A DNA stretch of 64,000 nucleotides from Chitinimonas arctica (lineage in GTDB: Bacteria > Pseudomonadota > Gammaproteobacteria > Burkholderiales > Chitinimonadaceae): assembly GCF_007431345.1 (NCBI RefSeq), contig NZ_CP041730.1, forward strand, positions 2,666,001 through 2,730,000, in the 5' to 3' direction. The translations under genes were made by a program, and so were the position numbers. Shown one piece after another: positions 8,203 through 17,221 of this stretch (positions within the stretch are counted from its first letter, which is position 1; each line of letters begins with the position of its first letter). The notes beneath the pieces are model-generated. The model was not told the origin of the DNA and searched no databases. It saw nothing but the letters and a program-made list of their open reading frames with translations.

Positions 8203-9429
8203 ATGCCCATCAAGACAAGCTCGCTAGGTATCGTATTGCTGACCGTGGCTGGTAGCCATTGGGCGCAAGCCGCATCCCCGCCCAAGCTGGACGAATTGCT
8301 CACCCAGGCGGAGCTGCATGCTCCGCGGGTAGTCGCGGCCAAGGCAGCTGTGGACGCTGCGGCGGCCAGCTACCGCGCTGCCGGTGGCTGGGCGAATCCG
8401 GAGATCAGCTATTCGCGTGAAGACATCGGCACCGCCGAGCCATCACGAACCGTTGAGCTGAGGCAGCGCATCGAATTGGGCGGCAAAATTGGCTTGCGTC
8501 AGCAGATTGCTTCGGCCGAGGAACGGAAGGTCCAACTGGCTCTGCGCCAGGTTCGGCACGATGTGCGCTCGGAGGTGTATCGCGCCTACTACGACCTCAG
8601 TCTGTCAGAGCTGCGTATCCGGGAGGCACGGGTCGGCGCACAGGTAGCGCAAAACTTCAGCACCGTAGTGGAAAAGAAACTCAGCGCGGGTCGAGTGCCA
8701 CCGGTGGAGGCAGCCAAGGCCAAGCTGCCGGCCATCCTGGCCAATGAGGACCTCCACAATGCAGAGCGACTGCACGGTGTGGCCATACTCAAACTGGAGA
8801 AGCTGATAGGCCAGGCGTTGCCGGAATCCGACCATCCGCTCCCGGACCTGCCTCGCCCGCCCTTGCCCTGGGAAAAAGTTGCAGAGCATTTCCGGCAATC
8901 GCCCCAGACACTCATGAATGCCGCGCAAGTCGATATTCAGATGGCCGAATTAGCCTCCCAGAAAGCGCAATATTGGCCGGATCTGATTTTATCCGGCGGA
9001 GTTAAAAATATACCGGCCGCCTCAACTAGCAGCCGGCAATTTGGCATTGCCCTGGAAATTCCTTTATTCGGCCGCAATTCGGCCAAGGTAGCCGGAGCAT
9101 CGGCGCGATTACAGCAAATTCGTGCCGATACGGAAGCGGCTGCAATCAATTCGGAATTGCAATTGCAATCGCTGCATGCGGAATTGCAATCGCTTGTCGA
9201 GCGGATACGGCTTTATCAAGAGACCGTGATCCCCACCGCTGAATCTGTCTATCAGATTGCCCAGCAAGGCTATGAATTGGGCCGATATAGCTTCATCGAC
9301 ATATTGGACGCGCAAAGAAGCCTGCTGACCACTCGTTCAGAGCGTACCTCCCTGTGGCAGCAATACATCAACCAGCAGGCTGAGTTCGATCGCCTGCTCG
9401 GCCGTGCCGGCTCGACCTCCAACCAATAG
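8203..9429 (+). CDS. czcC: CzcC-type outer-membrane factor of heavy-metal RND efflux pump
   Basis: A 408-residue TolC-family outer-membrane factor. A signal peptide (to about QAASPP) is followed by two outer-membrane-efflux repeats rich in coiled-coil (LRQRIELGGKIGLRQQIA; LALEIPLFGRNSAKVAGA; GRYSFIDILDAQRSLL). It forms the outer-membrane channel for the CzcB/CzcA proteins encoded next. I placed the start at ATG 8203, preceded by AGAGG, rather than an in-frame ATG at 8149 that would push the signal peptide inward. The gap to the adaptor gene is 51 bases, so one operon is likely. Confidence 0.88.
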   Translation: MPIKTSSLGIVLLTVAGSHWAQAASPPKLDELLTQAELHAPRVVAAKAAVDAAAASYRAAGGWANPEISYSREDIGTAEPSRTVELRQRIELGGKIGLRQQIASAEERKVQLALRQVRHDVRSEVYRAYYDLSLSELRIREARVGAQVAQNFSTVVEKKLSAGRVPPVEAAKAKLPAILANEDLHNAERLHGVAILKLEKLIGQALPESDHPLPDLPRPPLPWEKVAEHFRQSPQTLMNAAQVDIQMAELASQKAQYWPDLILSGGVKNIPAASTSSRQFGIALEIPLFGRNSAKVAGASARLQQIRADTEAAAINSELQLQSLHAELQSLVERIRLYQETVIPTAESVYQIAQQGYELGRYSFIDILDAQRSLLTTRSERTSLWQQYINQQAEFDRLLGRAGSTSNQ

Positions 9430-9480
9430 AACAGCGCTGCCGCGCAGTCTCTGGTTTATTGCCAACGAAAGTGAAAGTTC

Positions 9481-10701
9481 ATGAAAAACAATCGAATACT
9501 GATTGCGGCGCTGGTCGCAGCCTCGGTGGGAGCGGGGCTGGGTGCCGCCGGCTATGGCCTCCTCGGTCACGAGGAACATACCGCAGGCACCAAGGGGAAA
9601 GCCGAAACCGGCGACGCACACAGGGAAGGTGAGGCGCACAAGGAAGTCGAAGAAGCGCATGGCGAGGAAGGCGGGGTCACGCTGAACGACGCGCGTGTAA
9701 AGGCTGCCGGCATCACGGTCGAGAGGGCCGGTACTGCCCTTGTCGCCAATACCATGCCGCTGCCTGGCGAGATACGCTTCAACCAGGACAGCTTGGCGGA
9801 GATTACGCCGCGCGTGACCGCCGTCATCATCGGCATCCACAAGAATGTGGGTGACAAGGTGCGCAAGGGTGACGTCCTGGCGACGCTAGAGAGCCAGGCC
9901 CTGGCCGAATGGCGCAGTGAGTACCTGGCAAACGAGAAGCGCCTGGAGCTTGCTCGCGGCAACTTCGAACGCGAAAAGCGGCTATGGCGCGACAAGATCT
10001 CTGCCGAGCAGGAGTACCTGAATGCCAAGAAAGAGCTGGCCGAGATCGAAATCGCGATGCAAGGCAGTCGCGATCGCCTGCTTTCCATTGGTGCCAGCCT
10101 GCCCAAGCAGAACCTCGGACTGGCTCGCTATGAGTTGAGAGCACCGTTTGCGGGGACCATTGTCGAGAAGCACGCCACCACCGGCGAGGCGGTCAAGGAA
10201 GACGTGACCCTGTTCCAGATCGCCGATCTGAACAATGTCTGGGCCGAGATCGCGGTCTACCCCAAGAACATCAACCAGATTCAGCTGGATCAGAGCGTCA
10301 CGGTCCGTTCCAAGGACCAGGGTATGGCGACCACCGGCAAGATTGCCCATATCGGCGCCCTGATCGGCGAGAAAACGCGCACCGCAACGGCACGTATCAC
10401 CATTGATAACGCCAGGGGGCTGTGGCGCCCTGGGATGTTCGTCAACATCGACGTCGCCGATGGCTCGGTAAAGACGCCGGTCGCTGTCAAAGCCAATGCC
10501 GTGCAGACACTGGAAGGCAAAACTGTTGTCTTCATCCGCGAAGGAGAGAAATTCGAGCCAAGGGAGATTGAGCCTGGACGTCAGAATGCTGAGTGGGTCG
10601 AGGTCATCAAGGGTCTCAAGGCCGGCGAAGCCTACGCCTCCAACAATAGCTATGTCGTCAAGGCCGAAATGGGCAAGGCGACGGCGTCGCACGCGCACTG
10701 A
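9481..10701 (+). CDS. czcB: CzcB-type periplasmic adaptor of heavy-metal RND efflux pump
   Basis: A 406-residue membrane fusion protein. An N-terminal anchor (LIAALVAASVGAGLGAAGYG) is followed by a His/Glu-rich stretch (residues about 31-62: HEEH, HREGEAHKEVEEAHGEE) that can bind divalent metal, then lipoyl halves (GIHKNVGDKVRKGDVLATLES; YELRAPFAGTIVEKHATTGE), a coiled-coil hairpin between them, and beta-barrel and membrane-proximal domains. It bridges the CzcA inner-membrane pump and the CzcC channel. AAAGTGAAAGTTC precedes the start; 12 bases separate it from czcA. Confidence 0.9.
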   Translation: MKNNRILIAALVAASVGAGLGAAGYGLLGHEEHTAGTKGKAETGDAHREGEAHKEVEEAHGEEGGVTLNDARVKAAGITVERAGTALVANTMPLPGEIRFNQDSLAEITPRVTAVIIGIHKNVGDKVRKGDVLATLESQALAEWRSEYLANEKRLELARGNFEREKRLWRDKISAEQEYLNAKKELAEIEIAMQGSRDRLLSIGASLPKQNLGLARYELRAPFAGTIVEKHATTGEAVKEDVTLFQIADLNNVWAEIAVYPKNINQIQLDQSVTVRSKDQGMATTGKIAHIGALIGEKTRTATARITIDNARGLWRPGMFVNIDVADGSVKTPVAVKANAVQTLEGKTVVFIREGEKFEPREIEPGRQNAEWVEVIKGLKAGEAYASNNSYVVKAEMGKATASHAH

Positions 10702-10713
10702 TGGGGATGAGAC

Positions 10714-13700
10714 ATGTTTGATCGCATCCTCCGTTATGCCATAGAACATTGCTGGCTGGTCATGATCGCTGTTCTCGGCGTTAGCGCACTCGGCATCTAT
10801 AGCTATCAAAAGCTACCCATCGACGCGGTGCCGGACGTGACCAACGTCCAGGTCCAGATCAATACCATGGCGCCCGGCTACTCGCCGCTGGAGTCGGAAC
10901 AGCGCATCACCTTTCCCATCGAAAGCATCATGGCCGGCCTGCCGAGCCTGGAGCAAACCCGCTCGCTGTCACGCTATGGCCTGTCCCAGGTGACCATGAT
11001 CTTCAAGGAAGGCACGGACATCTACTTTGCCCGACAGATGATCAATGAACGCCTGCAGGAGGCCAAGGAAAAGCTGCCGCCTGGTATCGCGCCGACCATG
11101 GGGCCGATCTCCACTGGCTTGGGCGAAATCTATATGTGGACCGTCGAGCCCAAACCAGGCGCAAAGAAACCGGACGGTAGCCCCTATACGCCGACTGACC
11201 TGCGCACGATCCAGGACTGGATCATCAAGCCGCAATTGCGCAACGTCACGGGGGTCACCGAGGTCAATACCATCGGCGGCTACACCAAGCAGATTCATGT
11301 TACGCCAGACCCTGCCAAGCTGATCGCCTACAAGCTGACGTTCCAGGACATCACCGAAGCCTTATCCGCCAACAACGACAATGTGGGCGCCGGCTACATC
11401 GAGCGTAATGGCGAGCAGTACCTGGTGCGTGTGCCTGGCCAAGTCGCGACACTGGGCGATGTCGAGAAGATCGTCATCGGCTCGCGTGACGGTACGCCGG
11501 TCTATATCCGCGATATCGCGACCGTCAGCCTGGGTAAGGAGCTGAGAACAGGTGCAGCCACGGAGAATGGCGAGGAAGTCGTACTGGGCACGGTCTTCAT
11601 GCTGATGGGCGAGAACAGCCGGACTGTCGCGGCATCGGTTGGCAAGAAAATGGCCGATATCAACCGTACCTTGCCGGAAGGCGTAGTGGCGAAGACGGTC
11701 TATGATCGCACCCAACTGGTCGACAAGGCCATCGGCACGGTCAAGAAAAACCTGCTTGAAGGTGCTGTCCTGGTCATCGCGATCCTGTTTCTGTTCCTGG
11801 GTAATATCCGCGCGGCCCTGATCACCGCCATGGTGATCCCGCTCTCGATGTTGTTTACCTTGACCGGCATGTACGTGAACAAGGTAAGCGCCAACCTGAT
11901 GAGTCTGGGGGCATTGGACTTCGGCATCATCGTTGACGGTGCTGTCGTGATCGTCGAGAACTGCATTCGGCGCATCGCCGAGGAGCAGCACCGCCTGGGG
12001 CGGGTATTGAATCGGCGCGAGCGCTTCCATCTGGTCTTCGAGGCATCCAAGGAAGCCCGCCGCGCGCTGCTGTTTGGCCAGTTGATCATCATGGTGGTCT
12101 ACCTGCCGATCTTCGCGCTCAATGGTGTGGAAGGCCGCATGTTCCAGCCCATGGCATTTACCGTGGTGATCGCCTTGTTCGGCGCCATGATCCTGTCGGT
12201 GACCTTCGTGCCTGCCGCCGTCGCGCTGTTCTTGAACGGCAAGGTATCGGAGAAGGAAAATGCCTTGATGCGGGCCGCCAGCCGCAGCTACAAGTCTGTG
12301 CTGGACTGGAGCCTGGGCAACGTCCGCAAGCTCTTTGCCGGCGCCGCGGTGATGATTGTGCTGGTCGCCATCCTGGCCGTCAGGATGGGCACGGAATTCA
12401 TTCCCAGCCTCTCCGAGGGCGACCTTGCGGTACAGGCGCTGCGCATACCGGGTACCAGCCTGGAGCAATCGATTGCGCTGCAGTCGAAGCTGGAAAAACG
12501 CATCAAGTCCTTCCCTGAGGTCAAGACGGTGTTTGCCCGGATTGGCACGGCCGAAGTGGCTACCGATCCGATGCCACCATCAATCGCCGATACCTACGTG
12601 ATCTTCAAGCCGCAGTCTGAATGGCCTGATCCTGGTCGTAGCCTGGCGGATATCCGTGAAGAGCTGGAAATGGCGCTGGCGGAGATACCCGGCAGCAACT
12701 ACGAGTTCAGCCAGCCTATCCAGATGCGTTTCAACGAGCTGCTGTCCGGCGTTCGCGGTGACATTGCCGTCAAGGTATTCGGCGACGACATGGACGTCCT
12801 GCTCAAGAATGGCAACGACATCGCCAAGGTATTGGATGGCATCAAGGGTGCCGCGGACGTGAAGGTCGAACAGGTTGCCGGTTTGCCCTTGCTGACCATC
12901 GCCATCGACCGCGAACGCCTGTCGCGCTACGGCCTGTCCATGCGCTCGGTGCAGGACGTGGTGGAAGTGGCTGTGGGGGGCAAGACCGCCGGCGTGATGT
13001 TCGAGGGAGATCGGCGCTTTGACGTGATGGTGCGCCTGCCGGAAGTGCTGCGTGACGATATCGATGCGGTGAAGCGTCTGCCGATACCGCTGCCTGATGC
13101 CAATGGTGGTTCCATTCCACTGTCGGAGGTGGCCAACGTCGAGCTCTCGCAAGGACCGAACCAGATCAGTCGTGAGAACGGCAAGCGTCGCATCGTCGTC
13201 TCCGCCAACGTGCGTGACCGGGACATCGGTAGCTTCGTGGCCGAGGCAACCCAGCTCATCGATAGCAACATCAAGCTGCCGTCCGCTTACTGGATCACCT
13301 GGGGCGGTCAGTTCGAGCAGCTGCAATCGGCAGCAAAGCGGCTGCAGATAGTGGTTCCGCTCTCGCTCCTGCTGGTCTTTGGGCTGCTGTTTGCGACCTT
13401 TGGCAATGCAAAGGATGGGCTGCTGGTGTTCACCGGCGTGCCGTTCGCGCTAACTGGTGGCGTCCTGGCACTGTGGCTGCGGGATATCCCGTTGTCGATA
13501 TCGGCCGGGGTCGGGTTTATTGCCCTGTCCGGGGTGGCGGTGCTCAATGGTCTGGTGATGATCAGCTTCATCAACAAGCTGAGAGAGGAAGGCGTGGACA
13601 AGGCCGATGCGGTTTTCAACGGCGCGATGACACGGTTGCGGCCGGTTCTGATGACTGCACTGGTGGCCTCGCTGGGCTTCATCCCCATGGCACTGGCCAC

Positions 13701-13827
13701 GGGTACAGGTGCCGAAGTTCAGCGTCCGTTGGCTACCGTGGTGATCGGCGGCATCATCTCTTCCACGGTGTTGACCTTGCTTGTTTTGCCTGCGCTGTAT
13801 GCTTGGGCGTACCGAAAGGACAATTAG
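10714..13827 (+). CDS. czcA: CzcA-type heavy-metal efflux RND transporter
   Basis: A 1037-residue proton-driven pump of the HME-RND family, full length for the family. The fourth membrane segment carries DFGIIVDGAVVIVEN, with Asp402, Asp408 and Glu415 for proton and cation transport, the signature of CzcA-like pumps for Co, Zn and Cd rather than of Cu/Ag pumps. Two large periplasmic loops alternate with twelve membrane segments. It takes metal from periplasm or cytoplasm and expels it through CzcB/CzcC. Exact metal range is inferred from the motif only. A rho-independent terminator follows at 13978. Confidence 0.92.
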   Translation: MFDRILRYAIEHCWLVMIAVLGVSALGIYSYQKLPIDAVPDVTNVQVQINTMAPGYSPLESEQRITFPIESIMAGLPSLEQTRSLSRYGLSQVTMIFKEGTDIYFARQMINERLQEAKEKLPPGIAPTMGPISTGLGEIYMWTVEPKPGAKKPDGSPYTPTDLRTIQDWIIKPQLRNVTGVTEVNTIGGYTKQIHVTPDPAKLIAYKLTFQDITEALSANNDNVGAGYIERNGEQYLVRVPGQVATLGDVEKIVIGSRDGTPVYIRDIATVSLGKELRTGAATENGEEVVLGTVFMLMGENSRTVAASVGKKMADINRTLPEGVVAKTVYDRTQLVDKAIGTVKKNLLEGAVLVIAILFLFLGNIRAALITAMVIPLSMLFTLTGMYVNKVSANLMSLGALDFGIIVDGAVVIVENCIRRIAEEQHRLGRVLNRRERFHLVFEASKEARRALLFGQLIIMVVYLPIFALNGVEGRMFQPMAFTVVIALFGAMILSVTFVPAAVALFLNGKVSEKENALMRAASRSYKSVLDWSLGNVRKLFAGAAVMIVLVAILAVRMGTEFIPSLSEGDLAVQALRIPGTSLEQSIALQSKLEKRIKSFPEVKTVFARIGTAEVATDPMPPSIADTYVIFKPQSEWPDPGRSLADIREELEMALAEIPGSNYEFSQPIQMRFNELLSGVRGDIAVKVFGDDMDVLLKNGNDIAKVLDGIKGAADVKVEQVAGLPLLTIAIDRERLSRYGLSMRSVQDVVEVAVGGKTAGVMFEGDRRFDVMVRLPEVLRDDIDAVKRLPIPLPDANGGSIPLSEVANVELSQGPNQISRENGKRRIVVSANVRDRDIGSFVAEATQLIDSNIKLPSAYWITWGGQFEQLQSAAKRLQIVVPLSLLLVFGLLFATFGNAKDGLLVFTGVPFALTGGVLALWLRDIPLSISAGVGFIALSGVAVLNGLVMISFINKLREEGVDKADAVFNGAMTRLRPVLMTALVASLGFIPMALATGTGAEVQRPLATVVIGGIISSTVLTLLVLPALYAWAYRKDN

Positions 13828-13977
13828 CTTTCAAATTTGTCATCTGAATGTCGGGAAGTTGTGGGGGGGTACAAGCGAGAATGCAGTCACGTGAACCACC
13901 CTTCACTGACGAGGGCGTGTCCGTGCCGTTTGGTGGATACATAAGGGCCTTCGTCGAAGTTCATTGCGTCTTGACTT

Positions 13978-14003
13978 GCCCGGCCCCTGTGCCGGGCTTT
14001 TTT
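13978..14003 (+). terminator. rho-independent terminator after czcA
   Basis: A perfect 7-bp stem GCCCGGC/GCCGGGC with a 6-base loop is followed by six T residues. It closes the pump operon and isolates it from the two-component operon. Confidence 0.85.
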
Positions 14004-14038
14004 CTTCGAGGCCGGAGATGGATACCCGCCAAACTGGC

Positions 14039-14070
14039 TTGACCCTAAAGTAACTTTAGGGTGCTTAATC
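14039..14070 (+). promoter_or_regulatory. MerR-family (CadR/PbrR/ZntR-type) metal-responsive promoter
   Basis: TTGACC at 14039 is a -35 box and TTAATC at 14065 a -10 box, 20 bases apart. That long spacer is the hallmark of MerR-activated promoters. The spacer holds a 9-bp perfect dyad, ACCCTAAAG and CTTTAGGGT around TAA (14042-14062), very close to the known CadR and PbrR operators. No merR-like gene is in the window, so the activator acts from elsewhere. The promoter points at the 41-codon frame and the two-component genes. Confidence 0.75.
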
Positions 14071-14127
14071 CATCGCCATTCAGGGGTGCCGATCCGGTAC
14101 CCGCGAGATTTAGAAGGTAAGGACCAG

Positions 14128-14253
14128 ATGCATCAGGTACGACAGCACGCAAGGCCAGGCCCGCTTTTCTACGCCAAGGACCGACAACATTCCGACGACC
14201 AACACCCATGTCTTGGGAAGGCCGGCCTGTCCATGGCAGGGGAGTGCCACTGA
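14128..14253 (+). CDS. 41-residue His/Cys-containing peptide (possible leader)
   Basis: An ATG at 14128, with AAGGA about 5-9 bases upstream, opens a frame of 41 codons ending in TGA 14251-14253, immediately before the ATG of the response regulator. The peptide has six His and two Cys (MHQVRQHARPG..., ending GECH) and no membrane segment. Position between a MerR-type promoter and a metal-sensing two-component operon suggests translational coupling or a metal-responsive leader. It could also be a chance open frame. Confidence 0.4.
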   Translation: MHQVRQHARPGPLFYAKDRQHSDDQHPCLGKAGLSMAGECH

Positions 14254-14925
14254 ATGCGCATACTGCTGGCCGAAGACGAAGCCCATATCGGCGAATATCT
14301 GGTCAAGGGACTGCGTGAGAATGGACTGGTGGTTGACTGGGTGCGCAATGGGCCCGACGCCTTGCATCAGGGCACCACGGTCGATTATGACCTGGTGATT
14401 CTGGACATCGGCCTGCCGGGTATGGATGGTTGGGAAGTGATGCGGCGCCTGCGAGAAACGCAAATGATGCCGGTGTTGTTTCTCACTGCCCGTGACATGG
14501 TCGAGGATCGCGTGCGCGGCCTCGAGCTCGGCGCCGATGACTACCTGATCAAGCCGTTCTCGTTCTCCGAACTGCTGGCCCGCGTGCGGGTCATCCTGCG
14601 CCGGGGCAAGCAGAAGGATATGAATGTACTGACCATACGCGACCTGAAGCTGGATGTGATGCGGCGGCGGGTAGAGCGAAATGGACAGCGTATTGACCTG
14701 ACCATCAAGGAGTTCGCCCTGCTGACGCTGTTCCTGCGCCGGCAAACCGAAGTGCTATCGCGTACCCTGATCGCCGAGCTTGTATGGGAGATGCACTTCG
14801 ACCGGGATACCAACGTGGTCGAGGTGGCCGTCAGGCGTTTGCGGGCCAAGGTCGACGATCCTTTTGAGCACCCTTATATCCATACGGTTCGCGGCTTTGG
14901 CTACGTCTTGGAGCGACGCGAGTGA
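14254..14925 (+). CDS. OmpR-family response regulator (CzcR/CusR-like)
   Basis: A 223-residue response regulator. The receiver domain has the acidic pair (EDE, residues 7-9), phospho-acceptor Asp51 in LVILDIGLPGMDG, Thr in FLTARD and Lys in YLIKPF. The C-terminal winged helix (LTIKEFALLTLFLRR to TVRGFGYVLE) is of OmpR/PhoB type. Its gene overlaps the histidine kinase gene by 4 bases (GTGA). Next to a Czc-type pump it most likely activates metal efflux genes; the repeats at 7361-7410 are candidate targets. Confidence 0.9.
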   Translation: MRILLAEDEAHIGEYLVKGLRENGLVVDWVRNGPDALHQGTTVDYDLVILDIGLPGMDGWEVMRRLRETQMMPVLFLTARDMVEDRVRGLELGADDYLIKPFSFSELLARVRVILRRGKQKDMNVLTIRDLKLDVMRRRVERNGQRIDLTIKEFALLTLFLRRQTEVLSRTLIAELVWEMHFDRDTNVVEVAVRRLRAKVDDPFEHPYIHTVRGFGYVLERRE

Positions 14926-16325
14926 AGTGGTTACGCGGTAGCAACAGTCTCGCCGTTCGACTGATCGTCATGCTGACGATCACCTCGGTCTTCGTAATTG
15001 CTGGCGCGGGCTTGATGTTCTATGTGGCGTTGGAAGCCCAGTTGAATGCGGCGGACCACGAAGAGATCCAGGGCAAGATGAACGCGCTGGAGCAGCTGAT
15101 CCAGGACATGCCTGATGAAATCCAGCCTTATGACCTGATCGAGAAGTTACAGGACATCACGACCGGGCATCCCAGGCTGTTGATTGCCGTGAAAGGCCGA
15201 TCCGGTTGGCTGGTGGTGCCCGAACTGAAGTTTCAGCACGCACTGGAAAAACACGGCGACATTCCTGACAGGAAGATACTTTCGCTCTACCACGAGAATG
15301 ATGCCTGGCTGGTTCGGAAGAGCGCCATTACGGAGGGTGGGCCAAAGCCGCTGGATGCGGTCTATCTCGCGATAAATGTCAGTGACTCCCGGCTCACCAT
15401 CAAACGCTATCGCAGTACGGCGGTTGCCATCAGTGTGCTCGCTGCGCTGTTATGTGGCGGCATCGGATACCTGGTCATTCGACGTGGCCTGGCCCCCCTG
15501 GAGAAGTTGGCGACCGAAGCCGAACAACTGACGGCTGACCAACTGCATACCCCGCTTGCCATAGGCAAGGCGCCGGACGAGGTGCGCAGCCTGGTGGCCA
15601 GCATCAATCTGATGCTGGCGCGGCTCAACCAGAGCTTCAGCAATCTGGAGCAGTTCTCTGCGGACATCGCGCATGAACTGCGGACGCCGATCAACAGTCT
15701 GCTGCAGAAGACCGAGGTGATCCTGAGCCGGCCAAGGTCGATTCAGGAGTACGAAGAGCTGCACCATTTGAACCTGGAAGAGTTCGGCAAGCTCAAGAAT
15801 ATGGTTGGCGACATGCTGTTCCTTGCCCGAGCGGACCATGGCATGTTGGTACTGGAGCGGGCTCAGGTCGACCTGTTACACGAAGTCCGGCAGGTGGCTG
15901 AATTCTTCGAATACATAGCCTCCGACAAGCAGCAGGATATCCAGATCCGCGGCGCCGGTAATCTCTTCGCAGATCGGCTTATGGTGCACCGTGCGTTGAC
16001 CAACCTGTTCTCCAACGCCGTGAAATACGGGTTGCCGGAAACAACGATCCAGGTGGATATCCGCCACGAAGCCAAGCAATTGGTGATCACGGTCAGCAAT
16101 GCCTGTGCGGCGTTAAGCGAAGCCGAGCTACAAGGCCTGTTCGCCCGCTTCATCCGTGGCAACGCCCCCTTGAACCGCGACGTGGATGGCACCGGCATTG
16201 GACTGGCAATCGTGCGTTCCATCATGCGGGTACATCAGGGTTCAGTGGACGCCCAGCATGATCGCAACAGGATCAGCATTAACCTTCGTTTTCCTCATCA
16301 TGAACGGCCGGACGTGGCGGGGTAA
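14922..16325 (+). CDS. sensor histidine kinase (CzcS/CusS-like)
   Basis: A 467-residue inner-membrane kinase starting with GTG that overlaps the regulator stop codon. Membrane segments at about 11-33 and 167-187 flank a periplasmic sensor of the heavy-metal sensor type. A HAMP domain follows, then the phospho-acceptor motif FSADIAHELRTPINSL, an N box (LTNLFSNAVKYG), and G boxes (DVDGTGIGLAIV) of the ATPase domain. It presumably senses periplasmic Zn, Cd or Co and phosphorylates the neighbouring regulator. Confidence 0.9.
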   Translation: MKWLRGSNSLAVRLIVMLTITSVFVIAGAGLMFYVALEAQLNAADHEEIQGKMNALEQLIQDMPDEIQPYDLIEKLQDITTGHPRLLIAVKGRSGWLVVPELKFQHALEKHGDIPDRKILSLYHENDAWLVRKSAITEGGPKPLDAVYLAINVSDSRLTIKRYRSTAVAISVLAALLCGGIGYLVIRRGLAPLEKLATEAEQLTADQLHTPLAIGKAPDEVRSLVASINLMLARLNQSFSNLEQFSADIAHELRTPINSLLQKTEVILSRPRSIQEYEELHHLNLEEFGKLKNMVGDMLFLARADHGMLVLERAQVDLLHEVRQVAEFFEYIASDKQQDIQIRGAGNLFADRLMVHRALTNLFSNAVKYGLPETTIQVDIRHEAKQLVITVSNACAALSEAELQGLFARFIRGNAPLNRDVDGTGIGLAIVRSIMRVHQGSVDAQHDRNRISINLRFPHHERPDVAG

Positions 16326-16372
16326 GCCGGGCGGTTCAATTGGTTCTGTTAGCGCGCCAGCTCCTGTGCCGA

Positions 16373-16483
16373 TCACTGCGGAACCCACGGGACGACTTGT
16401 TCCATCTCGGCCAAAAACTGCTGGCGATTGGTCGTCTTGAGTTGCTTGGTGAGTACGTTGTCAGCAAAGCTCCGTTGTTTCAT
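16373..16483 (-). pseudogene. remnant of an IS5-family transposase (N-terminus only)
   Basis: A minus-strand frame reads MKQRSFADNVL then FLAEMEQVVPW and stops 3 residues later. FLAEMEQVVPW is the conserved N-terminal motif of IS5-group transposases, which normally continue for about 300 residues. Only 36 codons survive, with no visible terminal inverted repeats. It marks a past insertion between the metal locus and the RHS locus. The rest of 16326-16701 contains nothing else I can recognise. Confidence 0.65.
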
Positions 16484-16701
16484 GGCTTTCGAGTGGCGCG
16501 AAGAAGGTGGCAGGATTCAATCACATTGCGGCCGACTTTTGCAGAGCTTCCTTAAATACGGGCATTTGTCAGAGTAATCACTTCCGACTTGCTGAGAGGA
16601 CAGTCTTTACAAGCGTATCAATGTTCATACTCGTTCAGCGTTCTGTACCCATTTATTCCCGCCGATCAGCCCCATAGATTGTATTCATTCCGACAAATAT
16701 T

Positions 16702-17208
16702 TTATTTGCCGTTTTCTGAATTCAACTTAATGAGAAGCTCCGCAGCTTCAATCATTTGAGCGGAATCATTCAGCCTAGTGAGTAGTCCTGGTTCTAGCTT
16801 TCGGAGAGGATCAAGCTTCACAGTTGACGGCGGTGCTTTCTCGAACTCAATTCCGGCGAGACGCCCGTTCATCACGAACAAATCAGCGCAGAAATCTCTT
16901 TTCTTGCCATCCAGAAAGGCGGCGCTGGCAAAATTTATGCGCATAGCGGAAACGGGAGGGGACTTGTAATGAAACAAGTCAGACGCCGGCCACGTCGAGC
17001 ATTTATCGTCAGAATCAGCGTCAAAAAAAGCAAGATGCTTACCATTAGGTGAGCGTTGTATAAAGTCGTACCTCGCCAGTTGAGCATCCAAAGCGGCGCC
17101 CGATATTTCATCAAGCGCATTTCTGAATGCGACAATACAAGCAATTTCATATGAGCGTAATTCATGCTCTTGGCTGTATAAAAGCCTATTCACAAGTCGT
17201 CGCAACAT
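16702..17208 (-). CDS. hypothetical protein, candidate immunity protein for the RHS toxin
   Basis: A 168-residue, soluble, charged protein with no signal peptide. It begins MLRRLVNRLLYSQEHELRSYEIACIVAF 13 bases after the RHS stop codon, which is the usual place for a cognate immunity gene. Base composition is clearly more AT-rich than its neighbours, as is common for toxin/immunity tails. I do not recognise a named family; a central YDFIQRSPNGKHLAFF stretch and a C-terminal FVMNGRLAGIEFEKAP strand pair are its most distinctive parts. The role is inferred from context. A longer start at 17271 would overlap the toxin gene. Confidence 0.6.
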   Translation of the reverse strand: MLRRLVNRLLYSQEHELRSYEIACIVAFRNALDEISGAALDAQLARYDFIQRSPNGKHLAFFDADSDDKCSTWPASDLFHYKSPPVSAMRINFASAAFLDGKKRDFCADLFVMNGRLAGIEFEKAPPSTVKLDPLRKLEPGLLTRLNDSAQMIEAAELLIKLNSENGK

Positions 17209-17221
17209 GTTCGCCACCTTG

